NCBI GenBank assembly: GCA_035048815.1 | Contig: JAUCBN010000032.1 | Location: forward strand, 12,921,501-12,985,500 | DNA from: Abelmoschus esculentus | Lineage: Eukaryota; Streptophyta; Magnoliopsida; Malvales; Malvaceae | DNA: 64,000 bases | Reading direction: 5' to 3' | Part shown: one piece after another, positions 12,301 through 22,512 of the stretch | Layout: every line of letters begins with the position of its first letter | Position numbering within the stretch: the stretch's first letter is position 1 | Program-made: the position numbers and the translations under genes | Notes under the pieces: generated by a model | Seen by the model: the letters and a program-made list of their open reading frames with translations, nothing else | What the model was told of the DNA's origin: nothing | The model's database searches: none

Positions 12301-14350
12301 CTCGAAGAGAGGTGCATTCATCGTGACATACGCTAAAAAGGAGAACTTGTCCCTCACACTATACGGTCTAAGAAAGGAACCATTCATTATGACATGCACT
12401 CGAAGAGAGGGGTCATTCATTGCAACATACGCTCAAAAAGAGGATCATTGATCACGGTATACGCTCAAAGAGAGGGACCGACCATTATGACATGCACTCA
12501 AAGAGAGTGGTCATTCACCGCTTCATATGCTCAAAAAGAAGGGTCGTCCATCACGGTATATGCTCTAAGAAATGGACCATTTATTATGACATGCACTCGA
12601 AGATAGGGATCATTCATCGCGACATAAGCTAAAAAAGAGGGTCATCCATCTCGTTATAGGCTTAAAGAGAGGTACCGTTCACTAAAACATGCACTTGAAT
12701 AGAGGGGTCATTCAACACGACATATGCTCAAAGAGTGGGACCATTCATTATGACGTACTATCGAGGAGTGGGGTCATTCACCGCGACATACGCTCAAAGA
12801 GAGGTGTCGTCCATCACGGTATACGCTCTAAGAAAGGGACCATTGATTATGACATGCACTCGAAGAGAGGGATCATTCATCACGATATACACTTAAATAG
12901 AGGGGTCGTCCATCACGCTATCCACTCAAAAGGATGGACCGTTCACCATGACATGCACTCGAATAGACCGGTCATTCATCGCAACATATGCTCAAATAGA
13001 GGGTCATCGATCACGGTATACGCTCAAAGAGAGACCATTCATTATGACATGCACTCGAAGAGAGAGGTCATTAATCGTTATATACGCTCAATGAGAGGGA
13101 TCGTCCATCACGGTATCCTCTCAAAGGGAGGGATCGTTCACCTTGACATGCACTTGAATAGACGGGTCATTTATCGCGACATACGCTCAATGAGAGAGTC
13201 ATCGATCACGGTATATGCTCAAAGAGAGTAGTCGTTTATTATTACATGCACTCAATAAGAGAGGTCACTCATCGCGGCATACGCTCATAGAGAGGTCGTC
13301 CATCACGGTATACGCTTAAAGAGAGGCATTATTCACCATGTCATGCACTCGAAGAGAGGGGTCATTCTTCGCGACATACGTTCAAGGAGAGTGATCGTCA
13401 TAATGGTATACGCCATAAGAAAGGGACCTTTCATCATGACATTCACTCGAAGAGAGGGGCCATTCACCGCGACATACGCTCAAAGAGAAGGGTCGTCCCA
13501 AAGGTATACGCTTTAAGAAAGGGACCATTCATTATGACATGTACTCGATGAGAGGGGTCATTCATCGCGACATACGCTCAAAGAGAGGATTTGTCCATCA
13601 CAGTATACGCTCAAAAATAGGGACCATTCACCATGACATGCACTCGAAGAATGGGGTCATTCATCGAGACATACGCTCAAAGAGAGGGACCGTTCTTTAT
13701 GACATACTATCGAAGAGAGGGGTCATTTACCACGACATACGCTAAAAGAGAGGGGTCATCCACCACGGTATACGCTCAAACAGAAGGACCATTCATTAAA
13801 ACATACGCTTGAAGAGAGGGGTCATTCACCGTGACATACGCTCAAAGAGAGGTGACGTGCATCACGGTATACACTCTAAGAAAGGAATCGATCATTATGA
13901 CCTGCACTCAAAATTAATGGTCATTCATCTCGATATACGCTCTAAGAGAAGGGTTGGGTCGTCCATCACGGTATAGCTCTAAGAAAGGGACCGTTTATTA
14001 TGACATGCACTCAAGTAGAGGGGGTCATTCATCGCTACATATCTCAAAGAGAGGGTCACCGATCATGGTATATGCTCAAAGAGAGCGACCGTTGATTATG
14101 AGATGCACTCAAAGAGAGGGGCCATTCATTGAGAAATATTCTCAAAGAGAAGGGTTGTCCATCACGGTATACGCCCAAAGAGAGGGACCACTCACCCTGA
14201 CATGCACTCGAATAGAGGGGTCATTCATCACGACATACGCTCGAAGATAGGGTGTTCCATTATGTTATACGCTAAAAGAGATGGTATGTTCATTATGACA
14301 TGCACTGAAAGAGAGGGGTCATTCATCGTGACATACCCTCAAAGAGAGGT
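6319..14350 (+). repeat. 33-bp satellite, block 4
   Basis: About 8 kb of uninterrupted A-B-C monomers. From 6319 to about 9.7 kb it corresponds to about 45.24-48.4 kb. From about 10.48 to 11.52 kb it corresponds to about 13.21-14.26 kb. Monomer-scale indels shift the frame repeatedly, so the longest apparent ORFs (209-253 codons) end at random points. The block stops after GAGAGG, where the 170-bp array begins. Confidence 0.97.
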
Positions 14351-17300
14351 TTCGTTTTGTTGGGATTAAAATGTGCATGTCTAAAACGGCTTTGTAGAGA
14401 ATTTGTTCGAATTTTAACTGAGTAAAAAGCTAAAAGTTTTAGATTAATCTGTATAATTTTGTCTAAAAGACCATATTCAACTATTTGAACTCATAAAATT
14501 TGATTTAATAACATCTGGTTTTCGTTTTGGTGGGATTAAAACTTGTATGTCTAAAATTGCTTTATAGAGAATCCGTTCGAATTTTAACCGAGTAAAAAGC
14601 GGAAAATTTTAGATCTATCTGTATAATTTTGTTCAAAATTCCATAATTAACTATTTGAACTTATAAAATTTTATTTAATAACATTTGATTTTTGTTTTGT
14701 TCGGATTAAAACGTGCATGTCTAAAAAGCTTTATAAAGAATCCTTTCAAATTTTAACCGAGTAAAAAGCTGAAAATTTTAGATTAATCTGTATAATTTTG
14801 TTCAAAAGACCATAATTAATTATTTGAACTCAAAAAATTTGATTTAATAACATCTAGTTATCATTTTGTTCAGTTTAAAACGTGCATGTCTAAAAAGGCT
14901 TTATAGAGAATCTGTTCGAATTTTAACAAAGTAAAAAGTTGAAAATTTTAGATTATCTGTATAATTTTGTTCAAAAGCCCATAATTAACTATTTGAACTC
15001 ATAAAATTTGATTTAATAACATCTGGTTTTCGTTTTGTTGGGATTAATACGTGCATGTCTAAAAATGCTTTATAGAGAATCCGTTCGTATTTTAACCGAG
15101 TAAAAAGCTAAAAATTTTAGACTAATCTATATAATTTTATTCAAAATCCCATATTCAACTATTTGAACTCATAAAATTTCATTTAATAACATCTGGTTTT
15201 TGTTTTGTTCGGATTAAAACATCCACGTCTAAAAAGGCTTTATAGAGAACCCGTTCAAATTTTAACCGAGTAAAAAGCTGAAAATTTTAGATTAATCTGT
15301 ATAATTTTGTTCAAAACCCCATAATTAATTATTTGAACTCAAAAAATTTGATTTAATAACATCTAGTTATCGTTTTATTCGGATTAAAATGTGCATGTCT
15401 AAAAAGGCTTTATAGAGAATCCGTTCGAATTTTAACCGAGTAAAAAGTTGAAAATTTTAGATTAATCTGAATAATTTTGTTCAAAAGTCCATAATTAACT
15501 ATTTGAACTCGTAAAATTTGATTTATTAACATCTAATTTTCGTTTTGTTGGGATTAAAACGTGCATGTCTTAAAAGACGTTATAGAGAATCCGTTCGAAT
15601 TTTAACCGAGTAAAAAGCTGAAATTTTTAGGTAAATCTGTATAATTTTGTTCAAAAGCTCAAAATTAAATATTTGAACTCATAAAATCTCATTTAATAAA
15701 ATCTTGTTTTCATTTTGCTGGGATTAAAATGTGCATGTCTAAAAAGGCTTTGTAGAGAATTCGTTTGAATTTTAGCCGAGTAAAATGCTAAAAATTTTAG
15801 ATTAATTTGTATAATTTTGTTTAAAAGACCATATTCAACTATCTGAACTGATAAAATTTGATTTAATAACATCTGGTTTTCGTTTTGGTGGGATTAATAC
15901 TTGCATGTCTAAAATTGCTTTATAGAGAATCCGTTCGAATTTTAACCGAGTAAAAAGCTGAAAATTTTAGATCTATCTGTGTAATTTTGTTCAAAATCCC
16001 ATAGTTAACTATTAGAATTCATAAAATTTTATTTAATAACATCTAGTTTTTGTTTTGTTCGGATTAAAACGTTCATGTCTAAAAAGGTTTATAAAGAATC
16101 CTTTCAAATTTTAACCGAGTAAAAAACTGAAAATTTTAGATTAATCTGTATAATTTTGTTCAAAAGCCCATAATTAATTATTTGAACTCGTAAAATTTGA
16201 TTTAATAACATCTAATTTTCGTTTTGCTAGGACTAAAACTTGCTTGTCTAAAATTGCTTTATAGAGAATCCGTTCGAATTTTAACCGAGTAAAAAGTTGA
16301 AAATTTTAGATTAATCTATATAATTTTGTTCAAAAGCCCATAATTAACTATTTGAAGTCATAGAATTTGATTTAATAACATCTGGTTTTCGTTTTGTTGG
16401 GTTTAAAACTTGCATGTGCAAAAAGGCTTTGTAGAGAATCCGTTCGTATTTTAACCGAGTAAAAAGCTAAAAATTTTAGATTAATCTGTATAATTTTGTT
16501 CAAAATCCCATATTCAACTATTTGAACTCATAAAATTTGATTTCGTTTTGTAGGGGTTAAAATTTGCTTGTCTAAAATTGCTTTATAGAGAATCCGTTCA
16601 AATTTTAACCGAGTAAAAAGCTGAAAATTTTAGATCTATCTGTATATTTTTTTCCAAAATCCTATAATTAACTATTTGAACTCATAAAATTTCATTTAAT
16701 AACATCTGGTTTTTGTATTGTTGGCATTAAAACGTGCATATCTAAAAAGGCTTTATAGAGAATCCATTCGAATTTTAACCGAGTAAAAAGCTGAAAAATT
16801 TAGATTAATCTGTATAATTTTGTTCAAAAGCCCATAATTAATTATTTGAACTCAAAAAATTTGATTTAATAACATCTGGTTTTTGTTTAGTTCGGATTAA
16901 AATGTGCATGTCTAAAAAGGCTTTATAGAGAATCCGTTCAAATTTTAACCGAGTAAAATATTGAAAATTTTAGATTAATCTGTATAATTTAGTTCAAAAG
17001 ACCATAATTAACTATTTGAACTCAAAACATTTTATTTAATAACATCTGATTTTCGTTTTGTTGGGACTAAAACGTGCATATCTAAAAAGGCTTTATAAAG
17101 AATCCGTTCGAATTTTAACCGAGTAAAAAGCTGAAAATATTAGATTAATCTTTATAATTTTGTTCAAAAGCCCATAATTAATTATTTGAACTCAAAAAAT
17201 TTGATTTAATAACATCTAGTAATTGTTTTGTTCGGATTAAAACGTGCATGTCTAAAAAGGCTTTGTAGAGAATCCGTTCAAATTTTAACCGAGTGAAAAG

Positions 17301-18420
17301 CTGAAAATTTTAGATTAATCTGTATAATTTTGTTCAAAAGCCCATAATTAACTATTTAAACTCATAAAATTTAATTTAATAACATCTGGTTTTTGTATTG
17401 TTGGCATTAAAATGTGCATATCTAAAAAGGCTTTATAGAGAATCCATTCGAATTTTAATAGAGTGAAAAGATAAAAATTTTAGATTAATCTGTATAATTT
17501 TGTTCGAAAGCTCAAAATTAAATATTTGAACTCATAAAATTTAATTTAATAAAATCTGGTTTTTGTTTTGTTGGGATTAAAATGTGCATGTCTAAAAAGA
17601 CTTTTTAAAGAATTCGTTCGAATTTTAACCGAGTAAAAAGCTAAAAATTTTAGATTAATCTGTATAATTTTATTCTAAAGCCCATATTCAACTATTTGAA
17701 CTCATAAAATTTAATTTAATAACATCTAATTTTCGTTTTGTTGGGACTAAAACTAGCTTGTCTAAAATTGCTTTATAGAGAATCTGTTCGAATTTTATCC
17801 GAGTAAAAAGCTGAAAATTTTATATTTATCTGTATAATTTTGTTCAAAATTCCATAATTAACTATTTGAACTCATAAAATTTCATTTAATAACATCTGGG
17901 TTTTTGTTTTGTTCGGATTAAAGCGTCCATGTCTAAAAAGGCTTTATAGAGAACCCGTTCAAATTTTAACCGAGTAAAAAGCTAAAAATTTTAGATTAAT
18001 CTGTATAATTTTGTTCAAAAGACCATAATTAACTATTTGAACTCGTAAAATTTGATTTAATAACATCTGATTTTCGTTTTGTTGGGATTAAAACGTGCAT
18101 ATATAAAAAGGCTTTATAAAGAATCTATTCAAATTTTAACCGAGTAAAAAGCTAAAAATTTTAGATTAATCTGTATAATTTTGTGCAAAAGCTCGAAATT
18201 AAATATTTTAACTCATAAAATTTAATTTAATAAAATCTGGTTTTCGTTTTGTTGGAATTAAAATGTGCATTTCTAAAAAGGCTTTATAGAATTCGTTCGA
18301 ATTTTAACCGAGTAAAAAGGTAAAAAATTTAGATTAATCTGTATAATTTTGTTCAAAAATCCATATTAAACTATTTGAACTCATAAAATTCAATTTAATA
18401 ATATTCGGTTTTCGTTTTGT
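14351..18420 (+). repeat. ~170-bp AT-rich satellite, about 24 monomers
   Basis: Each monomer begins near TTCGTTTTGTTGGGATTAAA. It contains GCATGTCTAAAAAGGCTTTA, AATTTTAACCGAGTAAAAAG and TTTGATTTAATAACATCTGG. Starts at 14351, 14521 and 14691 give exactly 170 bp, and 24 monomers end near 18411. Two subfamilies are visible: CTAAAAAGGC and CTAAAATTGC. The monomer before about 16542 lacks some 16 bp (TTGATTTCGTTTTG with the usual AATAACATCTGG missing). The last monomer ends inside TTTTGTTGGG and passes straight into the LTR-like tail. Confidence 0.95.
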
Positions 18421-19203
18421 TGGGCATCCGATGCTGTGTGGACGCGTGCCTCATTCGAAGATACTCGATGTGGCATTCCGAGTATGGGATTTAGAGGCTC
18501 CGATGTTATGTGGACGCGGGCCTCAATCCCGGATGTAGGATCCTGATGTTGTGTGAATGCGGGCCTCATCCTTGAGCAAGGGATCCCAATGTTGTGTGGA
18601 CGCGGGCCCTACTCATAGTGTAGGATCCCGATGTTGTGTGGACGCGGGCCTCACTACCTTGTGTGTTTTGCTGATTGTATATGTTGTGTGCGATAATATA
18701 CATCTCATTTATGCCATGTGTTAGGCAAGCATGCTAGACCATCATACCATGCATGTGATTTATATGCCATGCTTTACTGCTTTGATATTCATGATGTTGG
18801 ACGAGTTTGGCGTATCCACTGAGCTTGTGTGGCTTAGCGTTCGAAATCTATTTTCGTGCATAAGTTAGGTAAAGCGGGTTTCATGGAGCACCATCAAGGT
18901 TCGGATTTCAGCATCGACCGAGTTGTCAGAGTACACTTATAGATGTAGTGGGCATAGTACTATGTTGAACCCTATATGTAATTGTAACTGTTTATTAAAT
19001 TTGGGTCGAATGATTTAACGGGTCTATAATAATTTTGGAGCTCCGAATTTCTTTAAACTATTTTGGGCTTGTTTTAATTTAAGTGGATTTTATTAAAATT
19101 GGTTTTGAACACTATGTTATTTTATTATTGGACTTCTAAAGGAAAATTTAAAATACGGGTTTTAGGCCGGAGGCCCAATGTGACATCCGGGTTGGGTGTT
19201 ATA
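18421..19203 (+). mobile_element. 3' end of a gypsy-type LTR, 5'-truncated
   Basis: Unique sequence between the 170-bp array and resumed 33-bp satellite. It holds five degenerate copies of a GC-rich motif (18429-18655) and then mixed non-coding sequence. It ends CCGGGTTGGGTGTTATA at 19203. This looks like the TGTTACA end typical of many plant Ty3/gypsy LTRs, with C-to-T decay. No matching 5' LTR end was found upstream, so the element is truncated or its start lies within the array. The flanks share only AGGT, too short to claim a TSD. Confidence 0.55.
18429..18655 (+). repeat. Short tandem GC-rich motif, five copies
   Basis: Copies of GTTGTGTGGACGCGGGCCTC and variants start near 18429, 18502, 18545, 18587 and 18632, so spacing is irregular at about 42-73 bp. 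It stands out against the very AT-rich array beside it. Confidence 0.8.
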
Positions 19204-19618
19204 GGTCATTCATAGCAACATACGCTCAAAGAGGAGGATCGTCCATCACGGTAGACGTTCTAAGAAAGGGACTGACTATTATTACATGCACTCAAAGAGA
19301 AGGATCATTCACCGCGACATACGCTCAAAGAGAGGGGTCGTCCATTACGATATACGCTCTAAGAAAGGGACTATTCATTATGACATGCACTCGAAGAGAG
19401 GGGTCATTCACCGGGACATACGCTCAATAGAGGGGTCGTCCATCACAATATATGGTCTAAGAAAGGGACTTTTCATTATGACATGCACTCGTAGAGGGGT
19501 CATTCATCGTGACATACGCTCAAAGAGAGGGGTTGTCCATCATGGGAAATGCTCAAAGAGAGGGACCATTCATTATGACATACACTAGAAGAGAGGGGTC
19601 ATTCACCGTGACAAACGA
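19204..19618 (+). repeat. 33-bp satellite, block 5
   Basis: About 12 monomers in the same orientation as all other blocks, between the gypsy-like tail and LTR B. It ends at the left target site AACGA of LTR B. Confidence 0.95.
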
Positions 19619-19619
19619 T

Positions 19620-19799
19620 GATACGATCACAACCAACAATGAATCAGAAGAATTTCCTATTGGACCTATGACTCGTGCTAAAACCAAGAAATTTCAAGAG
19701 GCCATGGGAAATCTATTTATTCAAGGCTGGAAATTAGAGAATGCAACACCAACTATGTTGGAACAATACAGCCTCCTACTTGTGCATGAGTTTGCATGA
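19620..19799 (+). CDS. C-terminal tail of retrotransposon polyprotein, inside LTR B (partial)
   Basis: About 59 codons from the LTR edge to TGA, containing GPMTRAKTKKFQEAM, clearly related to the GPITRSKAKK motif in family A. In an intact element this would be the end of the pol frame reading into the 3' LTR. Here it is orphaned, and the open frame upstream is only satellite read-through. The minus-strand copy (53120-53299) has the same frame but a nonsense change at the tryptophan after FIQ. No catalytic domain is present. The Ty3/gypsy assignment rests on this short motif and the LTR structure. Confidence 0.6.
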   Translation, partial: DTITTNNESEEFPIGPMTRAKTKKFQEAMGNLFIQGWKLENATPTMLEQYSLLLVHEFA

Positions 19800-20946
19800 G
19801 TTCTTTCTTAAGTTTTTAAATTTAATTTCAGCATGTGTGCATGTATAAATAATGCTTGATATTCATTTAAGCATGTTAGTTCAATTTAGTTCATCAGTTT
19901 AATTAATGCATGATAGTTCACTTAAAGCATGTTAGTTTTCTTATGTTTATGAGTTCATTTAGTGTGTGGATTAATTAATTAAACTGGATCATTCAATGTA
20001 ACTAGTTTCATTAATTAAACTAGCTCATTAAATATTTCATGCATTCACTTTTATTTTATTGAATAAAGTTGTTATCTAATGGTTGCTTATATTTTCATCT
20101 AGGGTATTCATTTGGGATCAAATGGCTGATCATTTTCTACAAGAATGACAAGTCATTTACTACCAATTAAAGACACTTGAAGACACCATGATGGCTGATC
20201 AGTTTCAAGACATTCAAGGGAGATTTACACACCACTTAAAGGCTTTCAGTTTCAGCAAGAAAACAATGCATTGAAGAGCTCCTAAATACACCACTTAAAG
20301 AGGCACTTAAAGACTACTTAAGAGCTACTTAATCCTCCATAAAGCTTATCAATTTTTAACAGAGAAGACATGCAATGAAAGCCTTCATTATCATACTTAA
20401 GGGAGAGTAAAGGAAAGAATTAAAGCAACACTTAAGGAGGGAGTTCAAGGAATATCAGTCAACTTATTTGCCATTTTTGGATTTGATAAGAGCATATTTG
20501 AGTCTTGAGGTCTTCTTCAAACTTATTCCTCTATTTCTTATCTTTCCAACGCATTTTGAATCACCTCATTCCGATATCAGGAGATTAAGATATGATTAAA
20601 TTAGTGAAGACAGTGCATGCTGGAAATTCAGTACGGGAATAGTCACAAGATGCTTGTTCAACAAATTCAAGAGGCCATTCAATTGCTGAATTCAATGCTT
20701 TATCAACAGCCCATTAAAGGAGGATGAATGACAACTTAATCAAGTTCATTAGCCCAAGAGTTTCTCCATGTGGATGATATGTATGTCTACATTCATCTTA
20801 TGAATGTCCACATTCATCCTTGTTAGATCAAACCTTTTTGGCTGTCAATTGGAGATAGGATAACCTACAAATTAATAGGCCTTTAACACCAGAACAATGA
20901 GTCTTTAATCTTTGTCTAGGCTAATCAATTTGTTATTGTCTTACAC

Positions 20947-20956
20947 CTATAAATAG
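20947..20956 (+). promoter_or_regulatory. LTR B TATA box
   Basis: CTATAAATAG lies in TTACACCTATAAATAGGC and is conserved in the minus copy at 52007-52016. The match and its position in the LTR support a Pol II promoter. Confidence 0.6.
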
Positions 20957-21102
20957 GCACTCATTTCATTGTAAAAGGAACAACTTTTGGCATATATTAA
21001 ACTTTGAGAGTGTTCTCTTTTATAGTTCTTTTTGAACTTTATCGGCTTGCAAGATTTTTCTTGTGGCATTAATCCCTTTCATTTTTTTTATATTGTTGGT
21101 TC

Positions 21103-21119
21103 CTAGTTCATATAACTAG
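21103..21119 (+). promoter_or_regulatory. Conserved CTAG hairpin in LTR B
   Basis: CTAG, nine bases, CTAG, then AGGGTC, preceded by GGTTC. It matches the position and layout of the element at 2827-2842 in LTR A and lies about 150 bp downstream of the TATA box. Confidence 0.5.
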
Positions 21120-21415
21120 AGGGTCGCAATCCATTAGCCTTTCACCCAAGTCACGGTTTAAAAACTCTTAAGGAACGAGTCTTCACTTTTTAGTGTTGGT
21201 TCCTCCTTTGTTTACACCGCACCATCAATTATATTTCATCTTTTCATTTCCATCAACCATACATACATATTTTCCATACTTCATTCTAAACACAACAACC
21301 AACTTATCATCATTCCATTGTCGTATCGTCTTGTAATCATATCAATTACTTACTAGAATCACGATCGGGCAATCACATATACAAATTCGGATATTCGACA
21401 ACCGGATTCATATCA

Positions 21416-21583
21416 AATGATCAAAGAGAGGGGTCGTCCATCACGATATACTCTCTAAGAAAGGGACGGTTCATTATGACATACACTCGAAGAGAGGGGT
21501 CATTCATCACGCCATACGCTCAATGAGAAGGGTCGTCCATAACGGTATACACTCCAAAAAATGGATCGTTCATTATGACTTGC
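21416..21583 (+). repeat. 33-bp satellite, block 6
   Basis: Five monomers trapped between LTR B and LTR E. The block ends with CTTGC (21579-21583), the left TSD of LTR E. Confidence 0.93.
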
Positions 21584-22512
21584 TGGTATAAAATATACAG
21601 CGGGATAGATGGTGGTGGTGGTATGATATTGGATAGATTTGTCCTTGGCACCCTCCTAATCGCAATTGAATAGACAAACACCTGCAAACGAAACGAATCT
21701 CTCCGATGAATTGATGATATGTTGTCGTCCTAGGCACCCTCCTATCCGTAATTAGATAGGCAAACACCATAATCGGCTCTAACTCACCCTCCTAAACGCG
21801 ATTGCTTAGGCAAGCGAGAGTGTGAAGATATTCTCCCTCATAAAAACTAGAAGTAGTTATGTTGAAGAAGACTTCTGATAAGAAAAATAGCAAGGTGACA
21901 ACCTTGCCAATAAAATGGCCCAAGGCCTAGAGTTTTATAACTCAAAAATTCATATTCTTCATGTGTTTACAAGAAAAGAATTGTCCCCTTTTATAGTCTA
22001 TAGGAAACCTTAGAATTCCCTAATAGATAGCTGATCAATCCCTAAATATCAGCATATTGATATCTTGATAAAATAAATCCCCTAAAATCAGCATATGAAT
22101 AACTAATTAAAAGGAATCCTAAGTAACAAATAAAATACTAATAATAATGGTCAAAGCTTTATAATCAAACTTTGAATTAATTTATTTAATGTCTAATTCA
22201 TCCAAAAACTTTATATATTAGCTTTTGAGATGAATTTTACAAAATCTCATAATAATCCCGTATCCAGTTTTCTGCACGCGCAATCTTCGATAAAACAAAC
22301 ATATGTTGAGCTCTCGATATCCAATTGATGCGTTTCAAGATGCGTTGAAAAGGTAACTGAATAATGGTCAATTTATTAGAAGACAAATCTGCCCATAAAT
22401 GCATGGAACACATCCAAAAAGTCATGGCAAGTTGGCTGGCTTTCCAGACTTTACCAACATATTTAGATTTATGCTCAATGTGCATTACTTTAGCCCTCTC
22501 ATGCATGTATCA
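21584..22512 (-). mobile_element. Solo LTR, family E
   Basis: A 929-bp element bounded by a perfect TSD, CTTGC, at 21579-21583 and 22513-22517. On the minus strand it starts TGATACATGC and ends TATACCA. The minus-strand TATA box at 21985-21996 sets the orientation. An 89-codon minus ORF (22237-22506) shows no domain I recognise and lies in the U3-like part, so I do not call it a gene. CCTCCTAA(T/A)CGC-type segments recur at about 21650, 21730 and 21790. This is the only copy in the window. Confidence 0.85.
21985..21996 (-). promoter_or_regulatory. LTR E TATA box
   Basis: On the minus strand the sequence is GACTATAAAAGGGGAC, a strong plant TATA box match about 520 bp from the LTR start. Confidence 0.6.

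Larger units (their letters stand above)
19619..21415 (+). mobile_element. Solo LTR, family B (Ty3/gypsy-like), plus copy
   Basis: The 1797-bp element starts TGATACGATC and ends GGATTCATATCA. Its flanks AACGA (19614-19618) and AATGA (21416-21420) match at 4 of 5 bases, taken as a decayed TSD. Order: polyprotein tail, AT-rich U3, TATA box (20947-20956), CTAG hairpin (21103-21119), and an end similar to family A. A minus-strand copy lies at 51503-53300. There is no internal region on either side, so this is a solo LTR. Confidence 0.87.

Noticed and set aside
14349..19207. A TSD around the 170-bp/gypsy insertion
   Set aside because: Only AGGT is shared by the flanks, which is likely by chance in GAGAGGGGTC-rich satellite.
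22237..22506. 89-codon minus ORF in LTR E
   Set aside because: A single copy in U3-like LTR sequence with no domain I recognise and no homologue in the window to test constraint.
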